Assembly (NCBI GenBank): GCA_002794775.1
Contig: NBAY01000005.1
Coordinates: 62,001-126,000 of the forward strand
Direction: 5' to 3'
Source: Porodaedalea pini
Taxonomy: Eukaryota; Basidiomycota; Agaricomycetes; Hymenochaetales; Hymenochaetaceae
DNA: 64,000 bases
Position numbers and translations under genes: made by a program. The notes beneath the pieces are model-generated. The model did no database searches. It saw only the letters and a list, made by a program, of their open reading frames with translations, and was not told the origin of the DNA. This document shows positions 21,801 through 34,118 of the stretch, in pieces (position 1 is the stretch's first letter; every line of letters begins with the position of its first letter).

Positions 21801-24382
21801 GATTGGTGCGACATACTATGTATGGTACTTTGAATATAGGCCCTACTAAAAACTTTTTCCAGCAAAGATGTTTGAAAAGAATTGTCTCAACAAAGTCTTG
21901 CCAGTACTTGAGCTATTGCTATCCGACTCAAACCGTTTCAGCCAACGAGCCGCAGCTGAGGCCATTGGCGGCGTATGCTATCTGACTGTTAGTTCTGTCT
22001 CGAGCTAACCATGCATTTATCAGCTACTTCGGGGCTCTAAACACTGGACTGAGCCGAACCGGAAGGTCCTCTGGGACTGGTTTATGGCTCGCGTCGCGGA
22101 TATTTTCGCTCAGATTAAGCCGGACACGTCGGCACTTTGGGAAGCTTTATTCCAGGTGTGTACCTCCTTCGTCCGCATTACGCGCCAGCGGTATTCAGCT
22201 TATTGCCTGAATAGCACATACTCGCAGGCTTGGATCCCCATCGGAACAAACCTTTCATCGATTGGGTTCTTTCTTTACCCCTCGAATTTCATAGTGATTC
22301 GGCATTCACGAGTGAGTCTTGACAAGTTCATGTGCGTATCTTCCGGCAGAAGTAACACCGCCGCGATCAGTGAGCAAGTCTTTGGATCTCTTCTCAACGC
22401 TGGCGAACGAGATGGGCATCCGGTTCGGCGGCCTATCCAATCGATACATCAATTTGTTCTTCGACAACGCACATACAGGCTACGCTGAGGTAAGTGAAAT
22501 TTTTGCGAGTCTTCTCTTGTCGTTCTATGTGTCAACTTTTTACGTGTTGTTACAGATCCGTATGGGGATCGCGCAATGTCTGTACCTCCTGATGGCATGC
22601 GAGTGGTATCCGTCTTATCCATCTCTTGATGCATTCTTGGTGGCATGTAATAAAGAGAACGACCCTCTGCGGATTCGGTGTGTTGATTTTCCGAACCCCT
22701 TATACGTATATCGTGCTTACTTATTAAACACATAGGCATCCAAAATATATCGGACATATAAACAAATTAGTGGAAAAGCTTCCGGAGTGGAGGCTTGACC
22801 GTCTTCCTCCTCCGAGAGTTAGCCAGTCACAGGTGCGTGTTCTGGCTGGATTCAGGTCTTAACGAAGTTGCATCTGATTGTACTTGACTTCTTAGTTTGA
22901 CAAAGTTAGCTTGACTTGTACGTCTCAGTTTCTTCGTTGTACCCTAGGCACCTCTAAGTGTTGTATTTGACCAGTGTTGTCTTGGATATGGACCGTCGGG
23001 CATAGCTCTGAAGCGAGCATAATGTTTCCCTATATCATGCCTATTTTGTGGGTAAAATCTGACTTCCCGCACATCAGTCGCTCATCATTACTATGTAGGC
23101 CAGAGATATTGAAGATGACCGAACTCAATGACAACCGTGAACTGACGATGTACAGCTCTGGTGTTCTGTTCATTTTGTCCGCCGTCACTCCGCCGCAAGA
23201 ATATGTCGAAATGGTGGCTGACCAGTTTATAACCACAATCAAGGGGTCTTCTGTGCGTATGCTGTTGTGTCTTATACGTTTGACTTGCTGACTTTCCCTC
23301 TATCACATTCTCCCCCTTCACGACTCACAGTCATACAAGGTCAAGCTTACTGGTCTGCCAATCTTGGCTATCTTCTTCTACCGCAACCTAGTGAGCGTGT
23401 CGGAGGCCTGCATTGCGCGTGTCATGGATGTCGTCATTACATGTCTTGGTGACGAGAACATCGAAGTGAGAGAGATGGCTAAGAAACTGCTCTCGGGTCT
23501 CTTGCGGTGCTCGCAGCGGCGACAAATACTGCCATTGCGGGTACATTAAATTATTCTTCACAATCAGCCTATGACGTTGACCATTTTTCTGCTTGGTCAG
23601 AACCGATTCGTAGCTGCCGTGCGTAGAACCAAGCTACCGAAGCGGCAAGAACCTGGATACGCCGACGCGCTGCGCGCCTTGCATTCGGCGATCTTGGGTG
23701 TTTGCGCGCTCATCGAGAGCTTTCCATATAGTGTCGAGCCCTGGATGCCACCCCTGACGGAAGGTACGCAGCCTTGTATTTTGTCCTTCTCGCATAAATA
23801 ATACTCATGCCTTCCTTTGGCTTCTTTTCCCACAATTATAAAGTGCTTGCCCCGCACGCATCGGACCCACCGCCAATCGCGACGACGATTCGTAAAACGG
23901 CCTCTGAGTTCAAAAAGGTGAGCAGACTCTTCTGCCCTTGCTTGCGCTCTATTTCCGACTCTTCGGACTTGTGGCGCAAGTATCCCGCTCTAACTTCATA
24001 AAACATTGACTCGTTCTGAACCTCTATTTTTCACCTTTTACAGACACATCAAGTGAGCACCTTCTCTTCTCTTCGTTTCCCTCGCAAGCCATCCTACCCG
24101 AGCCTTCCCGATACCGGCGCTCGCTGCGGTCCGGATTGTCCATTGCTTTGTTTTTATGCTCGTTTCCATGGCACTTGAAATGCTGATCAAGATGCGCTGT
24201 ATGTACAACTGCATTGACACGCTTTCCCAGGACACGTGGCACGTAGACCAACAAGCGTTCAACGAAGACCAGTTACAGGACTTGTCAAATATGCTCATCG
24301 GAACGTCCTACTGTGCGTGATGCTTTCTTTGATCTCGGAACGATTTGAATGAATTGATTTACACTTTACTTTAGACGCATAA
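15872..24382 (+). CDS. BLM10: Proteasome activator BLM10/PA200
   Basis: A giant HEAT-repeat protein that caps the 20S proteasome. It spans 8.5 kb in several dozen exons with mostly 49-65 bp introns, encoding roughly 1,900-2,000 residues. Start at 15872 gives MDSTGSAELAARIQDFL. Clear family blocks in order: DYLPALFSIWEAFNS (16810), IIVYSMSVDGPVR (17290), LPGIDLNDPSKTVC (across an intron ending at 18086), LHLSDPLFDLVLKIVYEYS (18530), RGCLGYGGPALLKHKD (across 18890-18949), NHNLHWGRFYE (19190), LLECQHQEK (20600), and near the end EPWMPPLTEVLAPHASDPPP and TASEFKKTHQDTWH. The last intron (24313-24374) precedes an 8 nt coding exon that completes a C-terminal Tyr-Tyr-Ala, the family's proteasome-docking end. 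One joint near 17190-17262 is uncertain. No break found. Confidence 0.92.
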
Positions 24383-25795
24383 GTTGCAGATGCTGTGTCA
24401 GGATCAGAGCACCACCGACGAACACGAACGTCGGGCGGTGATGTATATGTTCGTATCCGCGATCAGTTTCGGCTTTACAGATCGACATGTCAGATATGCT
24501 TGAAAATATATAACTTTGTTTGACTGAAAGACTAGCGAGGATCCATTGCTATGTCTGGAGAGTGATTTCGAGAGCTGGTAGGTAAAGCAACCTGCCGTTG
24601 GTCACGAAGTGTGAAGGCTAAGCTTCAGGGGGGGGAGGGAGAGATCAATCTCTGCCGACAATTTTTAGAGCAACGTCGTAAGTAAGTCAACCCCATATCA
24701 CGATCAACGTAAACAAGGAGCAGTTTTAGAAGGTGTGCGGGCGCAGTCTGGGTGGGGTCATCGTGCTGCGAAGTCTCCGCAAGCTGCATAGACTGTTCGA
24801 AATCATTGAGATCGAGGCGATAAGTGACATGCGGTCGGCGCGCTGGCCGAAGGTATGTTCTAGGGGAGGACCTTGGACCTGTACGATATATGTGTCTCAT
24901 ATACCAGTGTTCGAGTGTTCTGATTGAACTTTTGAAGACGAGGACGTACGTAGTTCACATAAGTGAAGAGCAAGCCCAAGAGCGGAAGCATTTTCTCCTT
25001 CCATTCTTAGCCTGTTTCTCACGAATTAAATGTGAGAGTATCGTTATTACCGGCGTGACGCTCGCTAAATGCTCGTCCTCTCCTCGTTGCTGTCCACTGC
25101 CGCCGACGTCGAGAGACCACCTTACGCGTCAGAGCCCTGTCTGTGATCGATACACGCTGCGAGCAGCGGGCGAGAACAAGTATTGTGATAAATTATTTGC
25201 AAGCAGTGACCAGTAAGTAACGTCTGCCTCGTGTTCAAGGTGCGTTTTCATCAACTTCATCGCCCCCTACGACATCCTTCAGCCGTCTTCTCTTTCTTCC
25301 CCTCCTTCTCCTCTTCACGACTCCATGTCTTTTCTCCTATTTCCTCTCTAACTTTTCCTCCCTATCAATCAAGTTCATTCCTCATCCTTCCTCTCCAGTA
25401 CGAATTACGAGCGCATATCCTCAATCCTAGAGTGTGCCTCCGTCGTCCGCCGCCCTTGCCCCGCGTTTTTATATCGTCTCAGACCTAGATCTCATAGTGG
25501 CTCGGCGCCCTGCATCGCCTCACCAGTGCAACTGCCCGCAGTCGCGCTCAAGCCCGTCGCATCTCGGAACAGCACGCGTGTGTATCATTCACTGCTCCTC
25601 CAATCGCCCATTCAACTTATTCTTGTTTGAAGCAAGTATATCAATTATCCAGCAACTCTCTTCTGCTTTGCCTCGCCTCCATCTGAGGTCATAATCTTTA
25701 TCGACTAGTAAGTTCGCGCCAGAGCTGTCGTATCTGTCTCCTTTCCATGCTCACTTCTTCCTCCTTCATCCCTAGTTTCAGTACACGCCTCTGAC
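24383..25795. other. 3' flank of BLM10 and promoter of the CCCH gene
   Basis: Short frames with splice-like borders occur at 24389-25216 (for example around the ATG at 24389, six bases after the BLM10 stop), but I could not join them into a protein I recognise, so no gene is called. From 25230 to 25430 the plus strand is strongly C/T rich (tcttcccctccttctcctct), typical of a strong basidiomycete promoter or leader. A 5'-UTR intron follows at 25708-25775. Confidence 0.45.
25708..25775 (+). other. Probable 5'-UTR intron of the CCCH gene
   Basis: GTAAGT at 25708 and CCCTAG ending at 25775 bound a 68 bp intron with a C/T-rich 3' part, 20 bp before the ATG at 25796. Splicing would fuse the C/T-rich leader to the coding exon. 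Confidence 0.5.
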
Positions 25796-28700
25796 ATGAC
25801 CTCCTCTCCCGCGGTGTCGAGCTTCTATCCTCCGTCGTCGGACCATCGATCATCGGCCTCGCTTGCGCACCAATCCAAAACTTACGACTGGACTCAATCT
25901 CACGAGTTGAGGGACGGTCACGACAGCCTTGACGTACGCATATTTCTTCCTTGACTTCTAGCGTTCCTTCGTTTGATGCGTTGCTTATTTGTCAGCGCCC
26001 GAATTCGCAAGATCGTTCGCCCCCAAAGGACTCGTCGTCCTCTCGTCGATCAGGCCCTGGAGTTCAGAGGTTGTCCTTTTCTCCGTCTCCACTCATCATG
26101 TCGAACCAGCCAAACTCGGAGTACATGAAAACGAATCCGAAGTCCGCTGCTCCTCTTGAGCCATTTGTACGTGACGGATCGACGGACGATTTTGCTAGCG
26201 GTCTGCGTCGCGCTGGTAACCGCTGGAGCTTCAATGGTTCTGAAAAAACAGTAGAACCCAAGATTGCGAACTGGGACCTCGTCGACGAGATCGGCAAACT
26301 TAGCATCTCCAGCGGCGCAGGCGACGGCACTGACGGCACTACAACGCCCTCCAAGAATGGCATGCGCGATGTTCTCCAGATACACGAAGCAAGCCCGTTG
26401 GGAACGTCCTCGTCTGATACTTCATTGGACTCTCCATCGCCTCAAAATGCTGACAGCTTGAATCTACCATCTCATTCACGCGAGTCTTCGACGGATACTC
26501 TAAATTCGGAGAGCTCTGTGCGAAGCAACGCTCACTTGAGCTCGCTGAAGAACGTGCCCTTTTCGACCGACCTTACGAAAGATAGGCCTAGATCGTTCAG
26601 CGGCGCAATCTCGGATGCTGAGCTTCGCCGCTTGCAAAACATACACACACCTTCGCAGCTTCCAGATTCTTTGCAAGATAGAGGATCCCCTTTGACTAGG
26701 GAAGTTAGCGGCGGAGATAGCAAGCCACCATCTTCGGTTCCCAGCGGAGAAAATATTAGTGGTTCGGCGCAGCCTATGTATCCTTCCCTTGCTGCGTATC
26801 CGAATCCTCAGCAGCAGCAGCACCCTCCCGTGCGTTTTCTTTTTCAAATTCAGCATCGCCTCGACAGCTAATTGACTAGATAATTCGTTCTAGTTCATGG
26901 GTATGCCGACGCAGGGCTTTGTAGGCCGTCACGAAGAACTACAAGTGGATCCTTCGATCCAGCCCCGCCAGCAGTTTATCAATGGTAGCCAAGGCCTTGC
27001 CGCGCCTTTCATTCCTGTTCCAGCGAACGGGCCAATGCGTCCTGGGCATTCAGACACGATGCCTTATCGTCAGCAGGTTCGTGGAATGAACATGTTCCAA
27101 CCGCCTATGCAGATGCAGACGCAGGCACCGCCTGCGCTTCTACCGAGTCCGACAAATTATGGCTACCCGGGCATGCCAAACGCGCCTGGACACCACAATG
27201 CCCTTTCACTCGGTACTTCGCAGCAGATGTACAACATGATGCTTCCCATGGACCCCGCCGTTAATCGTACACAGCAAACATTCCGCGCAGGCCATCAGCA
27301 CTCTGCGTCTGACCCAGCGAGTCTTCGGGACGCAGCGCAGTTGCTCTTGAACGCGGGTGTGCACGGTATGCAGGGTATGCAATTTCCACCAACTCCCGCC
27401 ATGACACCGGGTATGTATCCACCTATGGCGATGACACCGCCGGTCTATGCAAACCAGTTCTTCCCTGGCGCGGGTCCGCAGCCGCAAGATGTTTACAGCC
27501 AGCAGGACATGATGAACGCAATGGCTAGATCGATGCCGCCATATGCTGGATCGAATGGCGTCCCGACCACACCGCAAGCGAGCCAGTCAACGTTTGGAGG
27601 GTCTCCGAGCCCGCCTAGCTCGACGGGACCAAGTGCGAATAACAGGAAGCTCGGCCTCTACAAGACCGAACTTTGCAGGAGTTGGGAAGAAAAGGGATCC
27701 TGCAGGTATGGCCCCAAGTGTCAGTTTGCACACGGTGAGGACGAGATCCGTAAGGTTGCTAGACATCCTAAGGTCAGCTTGCTTTCTTCTGTCAAGTATT
27801 TTCCAATGGTTAACTTCATTCTTCCCGCGCTTTATATAGTACAAGACGGAGATCTGCAGGGTGAGTTAACTTGTCATTCGCAAATTTGCTTTCAGTAGAA
27901 TGCTGATTGTTGTCCACCGCTTCTACAGACCTTCTGGGTTTCTGGATCGTGCCCGTACGGGAAGCGTTGCTGCTTCATTCACACGGAACTACCGGCATCG
28001 GGTACACCACCTGGTACTGCTGAAGGCAACGCTGCACCGCCACCCCCTCAAGACGGGCGCGCACGCTCTATGAGTACGAACAGCGACCCGAACGATGCGC
28101 AGACATCACTCCTCGCACGAATCAGGGGAAAGAATAAGCCGGAAGACGGCACAGGCTCCGCCACTCCGACTGTGACGTCGGCTATCGAGAGCCCTGGTGG
28201 CTACCAATTCGCGCATAAGCCGCCGAGCGGCGCGCTTCGGGTGGATACAAACGTCGAGGCTCCCGTTGCCACGAAACAGAACAAGTCAGCTTACCCAACC
28301 TTTGCGAACACGTCTATGCAGGCTCTTTCTCCAGGACCTGTTACTGCTGGACCCGAATTCGGTCGCCACCTCGGGTCCAGTAATGTGAACATCGCTGAAA
28401 TCAATCAGGTTTGTATAATGTAACGTTTACGTCTCAATAACCGATTCTGACGATGTGTTTCTAGCGCATGAATGGCAACGCGTCCAACTCTAACGCGCGT
28501 CACTCGTATACAAGCTCGGAGGCGAGTATAACGTATGCCCAGCAGCCACGCAATGTCTCCGGCGGGACATCGTCTTTCGGTATGCTTTCTGCGCAGACAG
28601 ACAGCCCGGCGACGTCCAGCACGCCCAGTGGGCACGGCCATTCACGCTCCGGAAGTGCGAGCAATTGGGGAAGCTTCTCGCAGAAAAGCCATCTTGGCGC

Positions 28701-28836
28701 AGGCGCGAGCCCGTACGCGCACACACCATCACCTGGGAATGATGCTATCGCTGCCAATGCTGCGGCTGCGGCGTCGCCCTGGGGTACGAATGACCTCAAC
28801 GCTAACGCAAGGCACAACGACAGGACGTGGTCCTGA
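25796..28836 (+). CDS. TIS11/ZFP36-type tandem CCCH zinc-finger protein
   Basis: Likely binds AU-rich mRNA elements and promotes decay, like yeast Cth1/Cth2 and animal TTP; cytoplasmic or shuttling. Exons: 25796-25933, 25996-26829, 26894-27772, 27840-27860, 27929-28408, 28465-28836; 907 aa, all in frame. The first 550 residues are a Ser/Pro/Gln/Met-rich low-complexity region. The two fingers have the exact C-X8-C-X5-C-X3-H spacing, each preceded by the YKTE(L/I)CR lead-in, and are separated by 18 residues, the family hallmark. The second lead-in (YKTEICR) is a whole 21 nt exon. The C-terminal 300 residues are Ser/Ala/Gly rich. No catalytic domain. Specific target and symbol are not assigned. 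Confidence 0.92.
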
Positions 28837-31087
28837 ACTATGGAGGTGTGGAGGAAGATGCATTATGTTTTATTCTTAAGATGAAGACGACTTACGGCTT
28901 GTGCAACCGCCGCCCAAAAAGCGGTGGTTGGCCGCAGCTTGATGATACGAAATGATCGTTATGGACCTCACTGAATTTAAACAACGCGTTTCTTTCTTGA
29001 TTTTTCTTTTCCCCTTTCCCTTCTGGCAGCCCTTTCTGTGCGCGAAGTCGTCAGGGACCAGGCTCTCGGAGTTCATGATCTGCTCATTACCCTTTAGTCC
29101 TGAATTATTCTTCTCGATAGTTCTCCGGATGGCTTTCCCCCTTGTTTCCTTTTCATTCAAGCAACCCAATTCTTCTGCATTGCACAACGTTTTTCTTGTT
29201 GCATTCTTATCCTGTTTTATCGTCTCATGATCATCGAACCGTCACTCGTCTTTTATGTGTTTAAAGTAACTGTGAATCTCAAAAGTTTTCCTTTAGAATG
29301 TGCATCATCACGCATGAGTCTTCATCAATCACATATGAAGCTTCACTCAGGCAGGCTACGCTTGCTATAAGGTCTACATTGACTACGTACCCATCGACTA
29401 TGAACACACCTTTGCGTGCCGAATTTACCAGCACTGAGATGCTCGGCGTGGGCATAGACACGATTACCGCCAAGCGTCTACGCTTGCATGAAGTTGAACT
29501 GTTCCCTTGATGCTGAGATTTTCTCCGCTCACGTCGTGTCTGAGCGTAATGTAGCACTTTCAACTTTCAGGTCTCTCCATTAAGGCGTGTTGCAGCAGAT
29601 TGTCCGGCTTAAGAACAGAATACAATTGGCGGTAATAGAAAGAGTGCGGCACCTCATAGAGCCAGAACCTAGACCAGACGATTGGCGAAGAAAAGTTTGG
29701 CACGGCCCAGGCGTTATACCGCGTTCACCTACAACAAACTAATCACGCCAGGAGCGGAAGCTAAGATAGTAATAGCACCCTTCGCACTTGAGTTTATGTG
29801 TATGAAGGTTTGTGCGCCGAAGGAGTGAGCAGGCTGTTGAGTGGACCCGGTGGTCCCGTCGAGCACGGGGCTTTTGACTAACACGCCATCAAATATGAAT
29901 TGAAAAGGGAGGACGAGATAGAGGTCCGGTCGCATGTGCAGTAGCGGAGCATGCAGCTGATGCCACGTTCTGCTAAGCTTCAGCACAGGTCACTTGCAAG
30001 ATAAATCACGATATCGATATCGCGAACGGGACCCGGCGATTCGTGGCATCCGCAGGACGCAGAAGTTTGACGACATTAATAGTGCAACCCACCCACCAGA
30101 GAGCCTGCAGTTGATCCGTACACCGACTGTCTGGCGACGACTTCCACGTCCGGTCGATGCGTGCTTTTTGCCTCGGGCATTAATATTGCATCGTGTGCCC
30201 TGAGCATTGAAAGGTTAACCGAGCACCGATATCGGGAGTCAGTGCAGTCAACGGCCAGGCGGTAAGGACAGCCTTCCATTCAGAAGCATGGTCTTACGCA
30301 ACGAAAAGTGAAACGCGAGAACACAACGCACTTCATTCTGGGAGACGTGTGTGCGCCTTGAAGAATGGATTCGCAGGCGAGGCGGTGTTAACTCCTAATA
30401 ATTACTAACACCCGCATGGAGAGAAGACTGCCTCGGTTCCCCTCGGTTTTGGCGAGATTTGATTATCGGGGGCCTTCAATCTCATGATGAGAAGAGGATC
30501 GGGAGAGACGAGGTTCAGAGAGGTAAAGCATGCGGCAAGGCAACTTTGAGTATTGAGTCAGAGAAGCTTCCAGCAAAGTAATTAGCGTGGCACGCAGGCG
30601 GATACGGCTGAACAAGCTCAGTATTAATGGGGATTATGCGGACGTCATCACAGACATATTTTGCCACCGTTGAACTTGAAGGGTGAGAGAAAGAGAGCAG
30701 GATTGAGAGCTCTGGTAGTGGGTCAACTTTCTAAACCGAACACTCCCTACTTACCATAACGGGAATACTTTTAAAAATAAATAAATCCTGCTTCTGCACT
30801 CGTTTTGGACTGATTGCGTCACTTGGCACGCATCACGACGCCTCGACTTACACCACTATCGAAATCTGAAGCTTTTTACTTTACATTTACTTTGCCATTA
30901 CTGTATGAAAGTAAACGCAACCTACAGCCTCCAATTTACTTATCGATCGATTTTGCGCCTAAAGCATTTGGATTCCTTCGCTTTTTTGTGCCGAAGCAAA
31001 CTCTTTTTGCAATCTGCCGGACACCCCCCGCAGCCCTTGCGAATCGATTTCAAGTTCAACTCTACGCCACCTTCAGGCATCACAGCG
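28837..31087. other. 2.2 kb stretch without a supported gene
   Basis: Holds the 3' UTR of the CCCH gene and several short frames on both strands (the largest 103 codons, minus, 28876-29187; 94 codons, minus, 29279-29563), none with a motif or intron structure. About 29600-30800 is non-coding in character. A plus-strand in-frame ATG at 30905 could extend the choline kinase by 61 residues but looks like leader sequence. Confidence 0.45.
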
Positions 31088-32766
31088 ATGACGCCTCTGA
31101 TGATTAGACCTGAGCTTTCTGCTTCACCGTCTCCTATGAGCACGCCCACAGCAAACCTCAGTTCTGTGTCACTGAAAAGAGATTCGGCATCGTCTTTGCG
31201 CGGTAGAAGTGCGGACTCTATCAGGAGTAGCTACTCAGCAGTATCGAGGGCCTCATCCAATGCATCTATTCTTTTCGCTTCGGATGAAGAGATCGAGGTG
31301 GTCAAGGAGGACGGGGTGAGACATACGAAGAAGAAATTGCACGCAAAGTGAGTAGTTTGTTTTGGGTGCTCGTGACCAAGCATCGTCAACTGAGTAGGTC
31401 GTAAGCGGCTGGCCTGCTTCTCGACACACATTCTGTGTTCTTACTGATACTCGCGCTTCATTTCTAGGCGTTACAAGACCTTAGAATTTGCCAGGGATCT
31501 GCTCGAGATACTCATTGCATTGAAGTTACCGACCTGGTCGTCTTCAGCACCGTTGTCAGCGGAGGGAGTCAATGTTTTCAAAGTCTCTGGATCTCTGACG
31601 AACGCTGTTTTCTTCATTTCATACCCCAGTAATCCGTCCTTAAAGACCCTCCTCCTCCGCATCTATGGACCCTCGTCTTCCGAGCTCATCTCCAGGCCGC
31701 GCGAGTTGCACACTCTGCATATTCTTTCATCAAGATACCGAATAGGTCCTCGGGTCAATGGCACTTTCGAGAATGGCCGTGTCGAGGAGTATTTTGATTC
31801 CACCGCTCTCACTGCTGCGGAGATGCGTGACCCGATTATAAGCAGTTGGATCGGAGCCCGAATGGCAGAACTGCATTGCGTTGATATAGAGGCGATTGAA
31901 GACACCACCCCAGAGACACGAGGCGAGAACGTAGGCTGGGAGATTGCTGCGCGGAAGAATGTTCGCGAATGGTTAATACCCGCCCGAGAAGTCCTTCGGC
32001 TGTTAACTGTCAACGATGAATACAAGATCGCGCTGGATTTCGACAGATTTGTAGAAGAGTGGGGGCGTTACATGTCATGGTTGGATAAGTGGGAGAAGGC
32101 ACATGGTGCTAGCAAGCGTGTTTTCGCGCATAACGACGCGCAGTATGGTAATCTATTGAGGCGGAGAGAGATCAAGGAAGGGACCCCTGAGCATCGACAG
32201 GTGAGGTGACCAACCCAAATTCACTAAATACTAATGTTAACGTTTGTTTCGATTCATGTCCCCAGATTATTGTCGTTGACTTTGAATACGCCTCTCCAAA
32301 TTCGGCTGCCTTCGATATTGCCAACCACTTTCATGAATGGACGGCGGACTATCATAGCTTAACGCCGCATATTCTCGATCCAGAGCGTTATCCAAACGAG
32401 CAGGAAAGGCAAAACTTTTACAAAGCGTATCTCACACACTCTTGTCCCCCTTTTACCACTACCTCTGTAGCAACCGATGACAGAGCCCAAACTGCGGAGC
32501 ACGCAGCCTTTGGATCGGAGTGCGACATCCCCTTGGACCTGGCGACGGAGTCTCAAAGACTCGAAGCTCAGGTCAGAGCATGGAGTCCCGCATCCCATGC
32601 GATGTGGGCAGTGTGGGGACTCGTCCAGGCCCGCGAAGATGTGGAATTGGCTGTACAGGCACATGCAAAGGGTATGCAACCGGACCGTCCTGAATTTGAT
32701 TACCTTGGGTACGCTCGGTGTCGGGCGGAGAGGTTTAGAACAGAACTCTTGGCGCTCGGGTTGTGA
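31088..32766 (+). CDS. Choline/ethanolamine kinase
   Basis: Phosphorylates choline or ethanolamine with ATP, the first step of the Kennedy phospholipid pathway, in the cytosol. Exons 31088-31347, 31468-32200 and 32266-32766 give 497 aa. After a Ser-rich N-terminal region of about 85 residues comes the kinase fold: glycine-loop equivalent SGSLTNAVFFIS, ATP-binding LLLRIYG, the Brenner catalytic motif FAHNDAQYGNLLR, and IIVVDFEYASPNSAAFDIANHF with the metal-binding Asp and the choline-site Glu/Tyr. The second intron lies between these two catalytic motifs. Substrate preference cannot be read. An upstream in-frame ATG (30905) is possible but less likely. Length suits fungal members. Confidence 0.93.
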
Positions 32767-33090
32767 TTTATCATGGTTCTGGTGGTGGGATGTCATTAAT
32801 CGGTTGTTGCAATAGACTTGTATTGGGTGCATGTCATGGATCTTATGGATAAACGCATTTATTTTTATAAACTCCAGCCCATCCTTCTCCCGATGTCCCC
32901 CTACGTATCCGCCCTTCTGCCGATTAGAAACTGTGTGTACGAGATACCGAAACCCGGGCGCAACTTTTCGCTCTAGGGACTAGGGACTATGGTGCGGTAA
33001 CTCCGGCAGATTGACGACGTCCATTCGAAATGATGGAACCCTAGCGTGCCGTACATAGACGATCTTGATTGCGCATCTGAGGTGTCCTCG
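32767..33090. other. Choline kinase 3' flank
   Basis: No gene seen. Leads up to the hAT-like element. Confidence 0.5.
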
Positions 33091-33098
33091 AGCTGACC

Positions 33099-33687
33099 AG
33101 GACCCCGGCAATCTGTATATATGCCTGATCCGAATCCGGATAACTTTTTTGGATTTTGAACCCTATGCCTGGACAATCCGGATAATTTTGGCCAAATTTG
33201 GCGCGAAGGCCTGGTAAAAATTCCGGATAAGGGTCCTTCAAAAGCTCAAAGGCCTGGACCAATCCGGATAATCCGGACGGCCAAGATGGACTGAGACGAA
33301 CCGCGTGACCTTGCCTCTGTTACTTATGGAAATGCTTATCTGCATTTGATAACCCAAAACACATGCTATATATATCCAAAGGGGATTAATATTATTGTAT
33401 TTGTAAATCTACGATTTGATACGGAAAATTGTAATTAAGGTAAAAATGAAAACAAAATGGTTGCGTGGTTAATATACACCGAAAAATACCCAGAAAAAAA
33501 ATTGATTATTTAAGTATTAGTAATACCTATGTACAAATTTGGATGCCTGGACAAAAATCTGGACAATTTTCTCTCAAAACCTCTGATGCCTTGACAAATC
33601 CGGATAAAATGAGCCAAAGGGCCAGAAAAAATCCGGATAATTTACCCTCCTCTCAGGACAGGCATTTTTTGGCATTGCCGGGGTCCT
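33099..33687. mobile_element. Non-autonomous hAT-like element (589 bp)
   Basis: The element begins AGGACCCCGGCAAT (33099-33112) and ends with its exact inverse ATTGCCGGGGTCCT (33674-33687). It is flanked by perfect 8 bp target duplications AGCTGACC (33091-33098 and 33688-33695). Eight-base duplications and short inverted termini are the hallmark of hAT transposons. The inside is A/T rich with no ORF of note and carries at least six exact copies of TCCGGATAA plus degenerate ones, clustered toward both ends, as expected for subterminal transposase-binding repeats. It sits in the convergent spacer between the choline kinase and the MFS gene. Confidence 0.8.
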
Positions 33688-33695
33688 AGCTGACC

Positions 33696-34118
33696 CCGCA
33701 GTTCTGCTTAGTCTTTTTCTTTAAATTGAACCGGGTGTCTTCGTGATCATCTGTAATGGAGAAGATCTGGAGAGAAGCTTTTATGGGCCGTCATGGCGTC
33801 CGCCACCATATCTTCTTTTCTCTCATTATGAAGTATTCTTAATGTTCTGAGGTATTCTTCCAATATACAAGGTCGATGTGTTTCAAGGGGCAAGTAAACA
33901 AGACTCATGCCTAACTATTATTATCAAGATGTGGGGTACATTCGAAAGAGAAGGGGATTCGGAGAATGAAATAAAGAATTAATAGGTACAAATTATGCTG
34001 CAATACTGTGAGCTATACATAACGAGCTTGACTCGGATCATGTCAAAAGTATGGGACTATAAGCGAAATTAGAAGAGCCAAGGAGCCCAGATTGGTAACG
34101 TAAGACGTTCCGCGGTGC
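33696..34118. other. Spacer downstream of two convergent genes
   Basis: A/T-rich, no gene seen. 3' flank of the MFS transporter. Confidence 0.5.

Noticed and set aside
24311..24320. BLM10 ending in Tyr-Cys-Ala as a degenerate docking motif
   Set aside because: A normal GT-AG intron directly after the first Tyr restores Tyr-Tyr-Ala, so the Cys form is probably only the unspliced reading.
24389..25216. Possible spliced gene right after BLM10
   Set aside because: Short frames with GT/AG borders can be chained, but the chain is ambiguous and shows no family motif. More likely 3' UTR and intergenic DNA.
30008..30028. Palindrome around cgatatcgatatcg
   Set aside because: Short self-complementary AT/CG run with no partner or context; expected by chance at this length scale.
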